Shown in pieces: positions 13,701-25,700 of a stretch of DNA of 64,000 bases. Source of the stretch: Gnetum montanum (Eukaryota; Streptophyta; Gnetopsida; Gnetales; Gnetaceae); assembly GCA_015680685.1 (NCBI GenBank), contig MNCI01023765.1, positions 281,264 to 345,263 of the forward strand, read 5' to 3'. A program made the position numbers and the translations under genes. Below the pieces are notes generated by a model. It did no database searches. It was not told the origin of the DNA and saw nothing but the letters and a program-made list of their open reading frames with translations. Within the stretch, counting starts at the first letter, position 1. Each line of letters begins with the position of its first letter.

Positions 13701-16700
13701 TGGAAAAAGCATATGACCTTGTGCCTAAAGTGATTTAAGACATGTATGAAGGAGCTACCACTAAAATTAGAACAACTTGTGGAATAACATCTAATTTTCC
13801 AGTCACAGTAGGTCTATATCAAGGGTTTGCACTTAGTCCATACTTATTTGTCATTACTATGGATAAATTAACAAAGGAAATACAAGATGAAATCCTTTAG
13901 TGTATGTTATTTGCAAATGATATTGTGTTGGTAAAATGAAGAAGTAGAGACATGCTCTAGAATCAAAAGGCTTAAAAATTAGCAGAAATAAAACAGAATA
14001 TATAAAATGCAACTTTAATAACAGCATAAACAATGGTGAAACAGAATCAACAATTCAAGGCAAAATGGTCCCTCATTGCAAACAGTTTGGCTACCTAGGG
14101 TCAATCCTCCAATCAAATGGTGAAATTGATAAAGATATCAAAAATAGAAATGAGGCAACATGGACAAAATGGAGATAGGCTAGTGGTATTCTCTATTATA
14201 AAAGAATATGAATAAAATTAAGGGGAAAATTTTACAAGATAGCAATCGAGTCTACTATCTTATATGGCGTTGAATGCTGTGTAATACAAAAGAGGCATGA
14301 ACAACAAATCAATGTAGTAAAAATGTGAATGTTTTGATGGATGTTGAATGTTACTAGAAGAGATAAACTACATAATACAAGCGTCAGAGGAAGACTTGGA
14401 GTGGCTTTTATTTCAAATAAGCTACAAGAATNTAGAGGAAGACTTGGAGTGGCTTTTATTTCAAATAAGCTACAAGAATGGAAGCTTAGATTGTTTGGAC
14501 ATAAATAAAGGTTGCTACACCATTGTTCCAAGAAAGCCATAAAAAGGAAGATCAAAGAAGATAGGTGAAAAATGATCGAAGATCATTTGAAGAAACTGCA
14601 AATAAACAAAGATCTAGCTCTTGATAAAAACAAATGGCAAAAAGAACTCGTGTAGCTGAATCTATTTTGTTGGGACAATGCTAGGATCATGATGACATTA
14701 CTGTTAATCTCACCATTCACTTGAACAAGAGACCTCAAGTATCTATATTGCTTACATTTAGATCTATTGGTTCAAACTAGCATCAATAAATATCCAAAAC
14801 TATGTAGCCTTAACTTTTATAAGATCACAAAGCTTCTTCAACATTGATTTTCTTCTTTCTAGCCCAAATAATACTAGAAACATCAAATGTTTTGAGTTAG
14901 ATGAAGAAATAACTGAATTTTCTCATCATGCTTTACACTTGATTTTGGCCAAGAGACCAACTAAAAGTCATAAATAGATAATGCTAAATAATATTCTGTC
15001 CATAACACTCCAGGGAGAGTCTATCTGTAACGCTAAATAATATTTCATCCATAACACTAACACATTTCATCCAATCATATGTGTGGCTTCTATGTTTATG
15101 TTTTTTAATTGCAATGCACAAGGAATGAAATTTGGAAAGGCAAGGGAAGCATGCCTAGCAAACAACAATCCATGAGAATTCAGAAATATTTTGCATTACA
15201 AGATTTACTACCAAACTTGGAATTAGTTACCCTTCTCATTATGCAATCACAATGATCTAACTAAAATTGTTATGGAATAGATTGTATATGGTAATATAGT
15301 AACTTGGATTATATTCACTATAGTAAATGAAGTAAATTTTAACTCAATTTTTGCACGATTTTCTTGACCAAATTATAGATATATATTAAAAATATACAAC
15401 TAAGTTAGTGTTATTAACAAACACACAACATATCAGATATTCCATAATGCAAACATTATTTTGAAAAAAACTCTACTATCAGAAAACTGCAAAAATGAAG
15501 GAAGATTTTTAAAATGAAATTCAGAAAATTTGGATTTCAAATGTGAGTTGTACAAAAACTATACTTATAGCAAACCTCAATGTTCCCAAACGTCAAAATG
15601 TAAATGATAGCTAGAATTTTGTTGTAGACTCAGAAGTCACCTCAGACTATCAAGTCAAAATGTAATTGATAGCTAGAATTTTGTTGTAGACTCAGAAGTC
15701 ACCTCAGACTATCAAGTCAAAATGTAATTCATGCTAAGAAGAGACAATTTGTTAGACAAAGATAAAACACAGTAACGATCATTTGGAACCAGGTTTTTTA
15801 ATGGTGAATGACATGTTGAAAATTGATTTTATTTTACAAAGAGTTTAGAAAACTTAGGAACAAGGATATGTGTTATGATATTTTAAATAGTTTACCCTGC
15901 TTTTTTGTAAAGTGACTATCTTTTCCAAATTATTTTATTACAAAAGGTAAAGAAAAATCTGAAATGTTTCTAGCATTTAATTTAAAGTAAAAACACAATG
16001 GACTATGCTCTCTCTCTCAAAAATATTGAAATTTTTTTATCAAGTTTTGTTTAACAATAATGATAGAATGGAAGAGTTATACAACAGTGATAATGCACAG
16101 TTCAGTTCTTCTAATGATACAACGCAAGGCAAAACTATTGATGCAAATAACTTATATGGAGAGATGCACTATTGATGCAAATAACTTATATTGATAGATG
16201 CTTAAATGGAGAGGGCCATTGGAAAAGAATGCCACCTAGAGCTAGTTAAATTTAGTTGTGCAAGTGGAGTTAGAAAAGGAATTTTGAATCAATATGCCAA
16301 TTATCATATTTCAAAAAAGAGACCTAAAAAGCTAAATAATTGTAGACTAGTTGTAATCAACAACATTTTTATTAAGCTTCTGAACACTATTCTAGAATCG
16401 ATGTTGGGAAGATGGGTAGCAAAAAATAAGATACATGAAATTTTTCAAGCAGGATTTAGGAAGCACGATTCTACCAAAAATCACTTCATCACTTTACAAT
16501 ATCTCACTGATCTAGCAAAAAGACCATCAAGAAAACATTTATCTGCTTTGTATACTTCTCTAAAACCTATGATTCAATCAATCCAAACAAGTTATTGAAG
16601 TTTTTGGAAAATTTAAGAGTTCCCAACACACTATTATTTGCCATCCAAAAACTTTCGAAAAGATATATGCATCCAGTTTACAAATGCACCAGAAAGAATT

Positions 16701-19700
16701 TTATTGAATAATTGTATTCGTATAAAACAAGGATGTTCTCTTTCTCCTACTTTGTTTAGGCTTTTTATTAATGAACTCAAAAAGTGGATACATAAAGTGC
16801 CAAGCCAATTTGCAGCTACAACTGAAATTAGTACTATCAGAATCTTACCTTATTCTAATAATATTATTTTAATTTCAAACTAAATGAAGATTTGCAACAA
16901 ATGCTTAGTACTCTTGATGACTTATGTCAACATTCACAAATGAAAGTTAAATGTACAGAAAACTAAAATCATGAATAGAAAATGAGCAGGTGGATATACC
17001 ATCCTCTTATAAAATCTTCACCTAGAATGCTCATGCAATTACAAATGAGATCAATGTATTGCTCAAAGAGTCACAGTCAGTATACAAGCCTTATTTGCCA
17101 TAAAAAGAAAATGAAATAAGAAATCTATTCTAGTTTGGGATGTTTGAAAGTAACTCTATCATGCTATTGTCCAACCAGTCTTGATATTTGATTGATGCTT
17201 CTTGGGCATAGCTTTGCTCACTACTAGTGATCCTAGCCCTAGGGTTTCACTTTTCCTAACATGGTATTGGAGCAGAACAATGTGTGAATGCATGTTTTTC
17301 CAAAGCTGGCTCTCAGAAAACAAGTTGCATTGCCATCCAATGAAGTTAATCAAAATTCAAGTGGAGAAGCTAGCCCTAAGCCCTCACCAATGCCAAGAAA
17401 AGCATGTGTGCCATTGCCTGAAAATTAGGCACTTTCAACTATGAACTATAATGTTTGGATGTTCTGGATAAGGTTACTCATCAAAGAAAATGGCCTATAG
17501 AAAGAATGATTTGTTCAACCACCTATAAAACCAGAAAAATATCATCTAGCACAAATGCTGATATGCCTCAGCATTTCAAAAGAGTATGTCCAATTGGTCA
17601 AGAAGGAGGAAACTGCTTACAAAATGTGGGAGAAACTGAAAGAAACCTTTGAAGTTAAGAATGAATCTAAGATAGTCTCTCCAAAATCAACTCAACCCTA
17701 TGCGGTTGGAAGAAGGAGAACCAGTCTCTATACTTACTAAAAAGGTCTCAGCCCTACACAAAACTCTGAAATTTCTGAAGAAACCATTAAGTGTTGTTTG
17801 CTGAAGGCACTGCCACCATTCTTCGATGTTTTCCACCAAGCCACCAAAAATTGTGGAAAAACCTATACCGTTGCAGAACTGTATGTCAAAGTGCTTGAAG
17901 AGGAAGCTGAAATGAGGGCAAAAGAACATAGTACCGGTGAATCTTCAAACAAGAGGAGCAAATCCTCTTCAAGTCCAAAATCAAGTGTTGTTAATATTGT
18001 CAATGACAAGTCCGAATCTAGTTTCCCTTTAATTGATTTTAATGCAACCGCAATGAACAATAATATTGAAGACGATCCAACTTATATCAGTTCCAATGCC
18101 TTGCACCATTTTACTGGCCATAATTCATATTGTTGAATCTAAGGAAAGTCACAAAAACCCATTTCATTAAAATTGTTAACAGACAGTTAATACGAGTTGT
18201 TAATGTTGTAGACATCAAATTTGATAATATCTTATCAAAATACATCCATTATTCCCTGAATTTTCAAGATGGGCTAATTGTTGACTTAACCACTAACCGC
18301 CATGGTCAACTGTAGTGTTGCATTAACAGTGGTGACCAGACTCCTGCATTCGGGGTGCCAAGTTGGGGAATCTTCAAGTTGGTGGATAACCAAATTAAGA
18401 AAGCGTTTCTAGTTACAAACCATGATGAGTTGAGGCAACTGCATTTAAGACTTGGGCACATTAATATAAAATCATTAAGAAAAATGCATCGATTTTATCC
18501 CATTATACCTGAGTTTGATAATCTTTCGAAGAAGTTGACTTGTGTAGGCAGTCAATTGGGGAAAATTCACTGTCTACCTTTCCCAAAACAAAATTCCAGA
18601 AGACTACAAAACCAATGGAGTTAATTCATTCAAATGTTTGTGAACCATTCACTCCTCGAGCAAGGGAAAATGAGCGGTACTTTGTGCTCTTTATTGATGA
18701 TTTCACCTATATGACTTGGATCCATGGGCTGATCACAAAGTCCCTGGTGCTAGAAAAGTTTCAACATTTTAAGAAGCTAGTTAAGAATGAAATGAACCAT
18801 AAGAGTAAGACATTTAGATCAGATGATGGTGGTGAATATACATTACACAAATTTAAGCAATTTTTCCATAATTCTAGAATCCAACAGCAGTTTACTGCCC
18901 CATATTCTCCACAATAAAATGGTATTGCAAAGAAGAAAAAAAGAACGGTTGTAGAAATGATGAAATGCATCATGCATGATACCTAAGTACCAATGTTCTT
19001 AGGGATAGAGGTAGCCTATTATGCAATCCACATTATCAATTGTGTTCCAACCGTAGCTTTAAAGGACACACCACATATTATTAATTGGTCTGACAATAAG
19101 TCTTTGTCAATATCACATCTTCAGTTGTTTGGCAAAGTTTGTTACATGCATATTCCTTTAGCAAACCATGGTTAAACTTTGTACTCAATTGTTAAACCAT
19201 GGTTACATGCATCTTCACTATGATCATTCCACTCAACTGTTTGATACTCAATCCACTCAATATCCTGAAACTGTGGTTAAACAACATTATGATTTCAAAA
19301 TCAGTTGAAAGATTTGAAACCGTCTGAATTGGAACATATAAATGAGCTTCCATTAAAACATTTAAGGAGTGGAAGATCCCTTTATCCCGACTAATTTAGA
19401 GAAGATATTTCAAGCCAATCAGCCCATGAGTGTGCAAGATGCACTTAAGAATAAAGAGTGGGTTAATGAGATAAAAGAAAAATCTGACATGTTAAAGAAC
19501 AACAACACCTCAGAACTTGTCACACTTGTGGAAGGTCGTAGAGTTTTACCATGCTGGTGGGTGTTTAAGATTAAAAGAAAGTCAGATAACACCATTGACA
19601 AGTATAAGGCACAATTAGTGCTATAAGGCTATGCTCAATGTAAGGATATTGATTATGAAGAGACTTTTGCCTCAACCATGAAGTAGAGAACCATAAGGGT

Positions 19701-22700
19701 GATTTGGTCACTAGCAAGTGCTTATCGTTGGAAGCTATATCAACTAGATGTCAAATTTGTGTTCCTAAATGGAGATCTACAAGAAGAAATATTTACGTAC
19801 CAACTAGAAGGCTTTGTGACAGTTCCTGTCCAGATTATATTTGCAGACTAAAGAAATCCTTGTACGGTTTAAAACAAGCTCCCTAAGAATGGTACATAAA
19901 GTTTGATGATTATTTATATCAATTGAGGTTCAAAATAAGTAATGCAAATGCCAGTCTATACATTTAATCAAATAAAGATTCTTAAAAAGTTGTTATCCTT
20001 GAATTATATGTTGATAATATTATCATCACAGGGGAGTAATCCAACAACATACAAATTACACAAAAAAGTTACATTGTTCCGTTATAAGCTAAATACCGTA
20101 TGTTAGATTGTAAGCCACGAGTGATACCTCTGAATCCAAGCAGTCTCTCCAAGTTAGATGATTCAGAAACTCTTGAAACCCCTATGGAGTTTCGATAGTT
20201 GATCAACAAGTTAATTTGCCTTACAAATACAAGACTGAACATTGCATATGCAATCAATCTATTGTCACGGTTTAATCAAAGGAACTATGATGTGTGGTCT
20301 CATTTATGATTGCCCTTAAAAACATTATTTATAGTTTTGTTGTCACAGAGCAGCCATTCATCTTGTGACAAAATTGAAATGGCTGAATCATTTATTTGTT
20401 GAATTGACGAAAGAAATTCCAAAACCAATTACTATGTACTGTTTCAATCAAAGCTCTATCAAACTACAACTGTGCCATTAAACCCATTTGTCATTTGAAA
20501 GAGGGTGTTAAGAAATAGCAAACTTATACATTGGTTTTATCATAAATCCTAGATAACAGCAATTAAAACGTGTCTCAACAGTGACTGTTGTGTAAGACTG
20601 ACGGTTGTCAAATAATGTTCATGGTTATGATTAACTATTATGATCATTATTTGATAGTATCTGATATGTAATTTTATAGTTATATCATTCTGCCAGGTTT
20701 CTAGTACTTTATATACCAAGGCATTCTATACACTGCAATAACAAACACACCAATCACCTCTCTTGGAAGACTATCTTGTTATTCGATTGTTTCTACTTGA
20801 ACATAACTGTGCTCAGTGCTGATGATCCTAGCCCTACAATTTCACTTTTCCTAATAGCAAGGAGATTGGCAACAGCAATGTTAGGTGTCCCAGCTTTCAA
20901 ATTGCATCACAACAAAACCTAGGGAGGCAGCCATAGAGGGTGGAAGGGCCTAACAAATGTTCAATTCAGGATTTTGGAAGCAATTCATGAGGTTTCAAAC
21001 CCCCTTTATCACAATTGGAATCTCCTTTCAAGCATTCACTAATAGATTGTTTTGTTTCTGATAAAGTGTAGCTAAAATTATATAAACGATCATCACCCAA
21101 GGGCTCAATGTTCATCCCACCAAGGCAGAGTCATAGGAAGGCAATGGATGGGCAAAAGCCTAACCTCTTTCAAGTGGCTATGCCTAGGCTTGAACCTAGG
21201 TCTTACAACATAAGAAATTATTCAAAAATTGACACTCAAAAGTGACAAAAATTTGGAAAAGTAAGGGTTTCCGCAAAGAGGAAGGGCTTGTTCACTATGT
21301 TTACCACAAGTCCTTGGAATTATGGTATCTAGGGTTTGACTCTCATGTGCTAGAAACTAGGGTTCCTTGCTGAAAAGGACTTTTGAAAGGATTCTAATTT
21401 GGATCATGCTACCAATAGAGTTGTGTAAAGGGTCAATTCTAGAGGTCATTGCTCTACAATTCAAGAATCTAATTCACTTAGATTAGGTAACTTGGTGTTA
21501 GTCCCAATTTGTTTTTGACCACCTTTGTGTGTGGATGAGTCCAAATGATATCCCAAACCTTGAGGAACCATGTTTCAAAATTAAATGGGGGAATTTCAAA
21601 ATCAAGGTATATTTTAAAAACATTGCTCTTTCATGCCATCATTGTGAATTGGAGAATCATTTTGTAAGATCTTGTAGGGTGGTTGCAGATTCAATAGATA
21701 AAACCCTCCTTTCTCATGGTGGGCAATAATCATGATCAGCTCTAGCCCATGCAAAAGCAGCTCCTTATGGTGTGGCCTTTATCACCCACTAAAGCCAACC
21801 AAGGGGTGGGTCATTGGCAGACAATCTATGGCAAGCAACAAAACAAATGGGTGCAAACTAAGCATAACCATTCCTATGCTTCATTAAGACCCCCCAAGGA
21901 ATGTTAGAGACAAGGTCCCCTATCAATCACCCTAGGGTTACACTTTTGAAATGTTGCAAGATGTAGAGAATGAGGAGGAAGTTCAAGGTCCTACCTGTCC
22001 CTTTTCCATGTTTAGCACATTGCATAGGTTGCTTTGAGCAAACCTTCATCATCATCATCATCATCCTTGCCTTATCCCAACTACATCTCATTGGCTATAA
22101 GAGTTTTTTAATGTCATTCCCTTCCATTAAGAGCCAGATAAGCATTACTACCCAAACCTTAGTTTTCCTTTTTTCTGCAAGAAAACCATGTTTTAGTGTA
22201 CATCTTTGTTAGTTTCCCTCAACTTTAATAAAGTGACCTCTTCTGACAGAAGCATTTTCTAATCTTCATAGCACATGACCAAACTATCAAAGATGATTTT
22301 CTTTAATCTTCTCATCCATGGGTGCTGCTCCCAAACTTCCCCTAATAAGAAAGTTGTTTATTCAATCTTTCCTTATCACACCCAACATCTATCTTAACAT
22401 TGGCATATCTACCATATGCACTAATTGAGTCTAATGCTTTTTGATAGGCCAGCATTCTACACCATAAAGGATTACAAGTCTAAGAGCAATTATGTAAAAC
22501 TTACCTTGCAACTTAGCGAGGAATAAATTCAAATGAGGATCTTGTCACGGAATTGCAATGAACTCTCATCACTTTGCAAGAAAAAGATGCAGAAGATTTA
22601 AAAGTAAATTATAAATCAGGTTCATATCTTTAGTCCCTCTCTAGCAGCAGGGATGGAATTGTTTATAAATTCAAGCCCTGCCCAATGGAAATGAAAATAT

Positions 22701-25700
22701 TATGGTCATGATCAAGGAGACTTTGAGGGCTGGTTTTATTTTAACCTCTCAAAGCTATAACAGCAAGTGGAAGGGATAGTCATCACAGGACTTTATGGAT
22801 CGGTGGATCTTGCGGCAAATGCGCCTACACATTAGCATTCAGCTATTCATTATGTCTAAATGAAAGAGTAAATAATTTGACACTTGTTGAGTTTCCAATG
22901 TTAATCACTGGATTGCACAAGTTCCCATTTTTAATAAGCTACGGAGGTTGAAATTACCTTGAGAATTATAATGCCTCAGTTTGGAAGTTTTGTGCAGAAC
23001 GATGTTGAAACTTATCAAGCTGATTTCAAAGAAAGGAATCAAAAATTTAAATGAAAATGCATTGGCATTTTGGTTTATTTATCATTTTTAAAAGCAAACA
23101 TAAAATTTATGAAAAGGCCATATTGAAATGATCTTAATTCTGCATTATATAATTATAAGTTCTGGAAAGACCAGATTGAACCAATCTTAATTCTGCATCA
23201 TCTATTAGTGTACTCCGAACACCCTCTTCCACAAAATGGCAGTTCGGAGTATATGTTGGCCAGCTACACTACCAACTCAATTATTTGGAGTATTGTGAGT
23301 CTAGAAGTGGCCAAAATCATTTACAAAAAAAAAACAGAAAGAAATGAAAATAATTTTAATTAAAAGGATTAGCAGCTACTGAATGAGATTATCAATAACT
23401 TGACTCATGCCCCCCACACATGGTGAGTTCACAAACCACTAACTACTGGATGAACTGATACGGACAGTTCATTGTACCAATTCAGAGAGCTCATCACAGA
23501 GCTCATGACTGTGAGTGCATACATACTGTTCATCGTGAGTTTTCAGTGGTCAAAATGGTTTTTCCTTGATTTCATTGAAATTTTCAAATGTTGTGTTGTC
23601 CAATGTGTTCTACATCAACAGCAAAACGTTCCATGTGAAGCACTCAAGCTCATCTAAATCTTTCTTGTGCGTTGGATGAAGATATGAGTTTGGCATGACT
23701 GCTCCATCAGGGTTCATCAATTGGGGCATCAGTGGCATGCCCAATTAACTAGTAATGATTAAAAAATTGAAGACGCTGAGATGGTTGCAATCACATTGAA
23801 TCCTCTTCCCAAGAAAAGGGTTTCGTTCATGCCTTGAATACCACAAATACCGAACTGTCTTTGAAGGAAGTAATTTCAAGAATTCAGCTTGCAGACACAA
23901 AGTATTACAAGTAACGGCTTTGGTAAAGTAAATAAATAAGACCAACAAAGTCAGAATTCTAACAGACCACAAGGACAATAAGGTAAAGATAAGCAAACAT
24001 AAGACACCAAAATATGTCTCTTCTGCCATTGACCAAGGCACACTAGTTTAATCTAAAAACCCCGAGGAGTTCAGAAGCAAGAGGAAAGGCCATTGTGAAA
24101 CCCAAGCAAAAGAAGGAAAAACAGCAGGTTAATTTCATAGAAGACAATACACTAGTACTAAACGTGGAAGACTGAAAACTCTCCGAGAGGAAATAATAGT
24201 TTTGGTATCCACTTCAACTATTTTGCAGAAGACATGGTACATAGACTTAGGGTGTTCTAGACAATTAACTAGGACACCGGACTCGTTTATTAGTTACAAA
24301 TCAAATGTCACAGGCTCAGAAACCTCCCCAACTGGGATAGAATGTTGTTAGAAAAGTTAAGAATTCCTCGTACTTCATTTCATCCTCCTTTGCAACACAA
24401 CCTTGTATTCTTCTTGGCCAAATCATTCTTATCTTGAAAATGCAATTCATTGGATTTCCTTGCAGGAAAGCAAGACCAAAATTCCAAGAATCTCATTCAC
24501 ATCAGCAGTTCATCAATTGGCAAATCATCACTGTCAACCCTACTTTCTTCTTCATTTGACAAAGCTCCAATCACAACATGTTTTAGCAAATCATCAATTT
24601 CAATAGTGTACTCGATACATCAACAACATTGCCTAACAAAACATCATTCAAATAATTAATATTTTCAGCGACAATTTAGTTTAGGGCAGTCCATGAGCTT
24701 CCCGGCAGACTCCCTCCAAGCTGGTTAACCATAAAAATAAAAGCTGAAAACTGTTAGGTTTAGAATGATGTACGTTAAAAAGTTTAAATCTCTCTGAAAC
24801 CTCTCCACTACAAAATATTTTATGTTATTTTACACTATTCATATGCTAATGCTTGATTCATGCAGATAAGCTTTGAGTTTGCAGAGAAATTTTAACCAAT
24901 CATGAAAACAAAAGTCTTGAAATGCCAAATCACTCAAAATGCATTAAGTGTTGTGGGAATCTACCAGAGATTCAGCAGGTGTATAAGGTAAAGCAGATAA
25001 AGGAAAGGATTGTCCATTTCTTCAGCTAATCACCAAATTATTTTGGAAGAAAATAGCAATAACTTGATTAAGCAGATGCAACATGCATTTGTTAGAATTC
25101 ATCAATTAAATAATGCTGAGAGTTCATTAGACTGCAACCCATGACCAAACATATTTGAACACAATATAATACATGCCATCAAGGCAGTTAAATAAATCTT
25201 TGAATTGTGTTAGCCAGCTGCAACAAATAGCAACAATTATGTAATTTATGTTAAAATAGATAATAATGCTAACATTATTAGCCACTTGAATTTTTAGAAG
25301 TTTCTAGGCAATTGGCGAATAGCCCAGGTTCAATGAACTTCAGGTTAGTATGAAAGCAACCACGTACATAAATTGGGATGAAAGATAATGGAATTGTATG
25401 CTTCAATTTGGTAGGTGCTTCAGAATTACTTTCAATTTCTCATTTTTCATTATGGCTTCAGATGCGTAGTCGGTTTTGTTCCTATTGTGCTAATATTTTG
25501 TTTCCAATTGTGCTAATATTTTATTTCCAATGGCAGAACCTGTTACTATTCATGGGCCCCAACAATTTCTTGCCAGAACTAGCATGTAAATTGCTAAATA
25601 TTCAAGCTCATTTGCAACAGATTAAAACTGTTCTGTTGCCGTATTCTGATTAATTTCTTATTTTGATTTGAAATTAGATTTTGTGGAAATGTATCCAAAA

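Larger units (their letters stand above)
17181..20856 (+). mobile_element. Ty1/copia element, 5' LTR truncated
   Basis: Bases 17,181-17,261 match the last 80 or so bases of the 3' LTR (20,506-20,856). They are followed at once by TGGTATTGGAGC (17,262), a PBS of the initiator-Met tRNA type (TGGTATCAGAGC) that is common in copia elements. Order is gag, GAG-pre-integrase and integrase, then RT, which is the copia order. The 3' LTR is preceded by a purine tract (GAAAGAGGG). The frames carry many stops, so the element is dead. It lies antisense to the ROS3-like gene. Confidence 0.8.

Noticed and set aside
23745-24041. Minus-strand frame with hydrophobic, membrane-like stretches
   Set aside because: The plus strand here encodes a recognisable copia gag-protease remnant, so the hydrophobic frame is a by-product.
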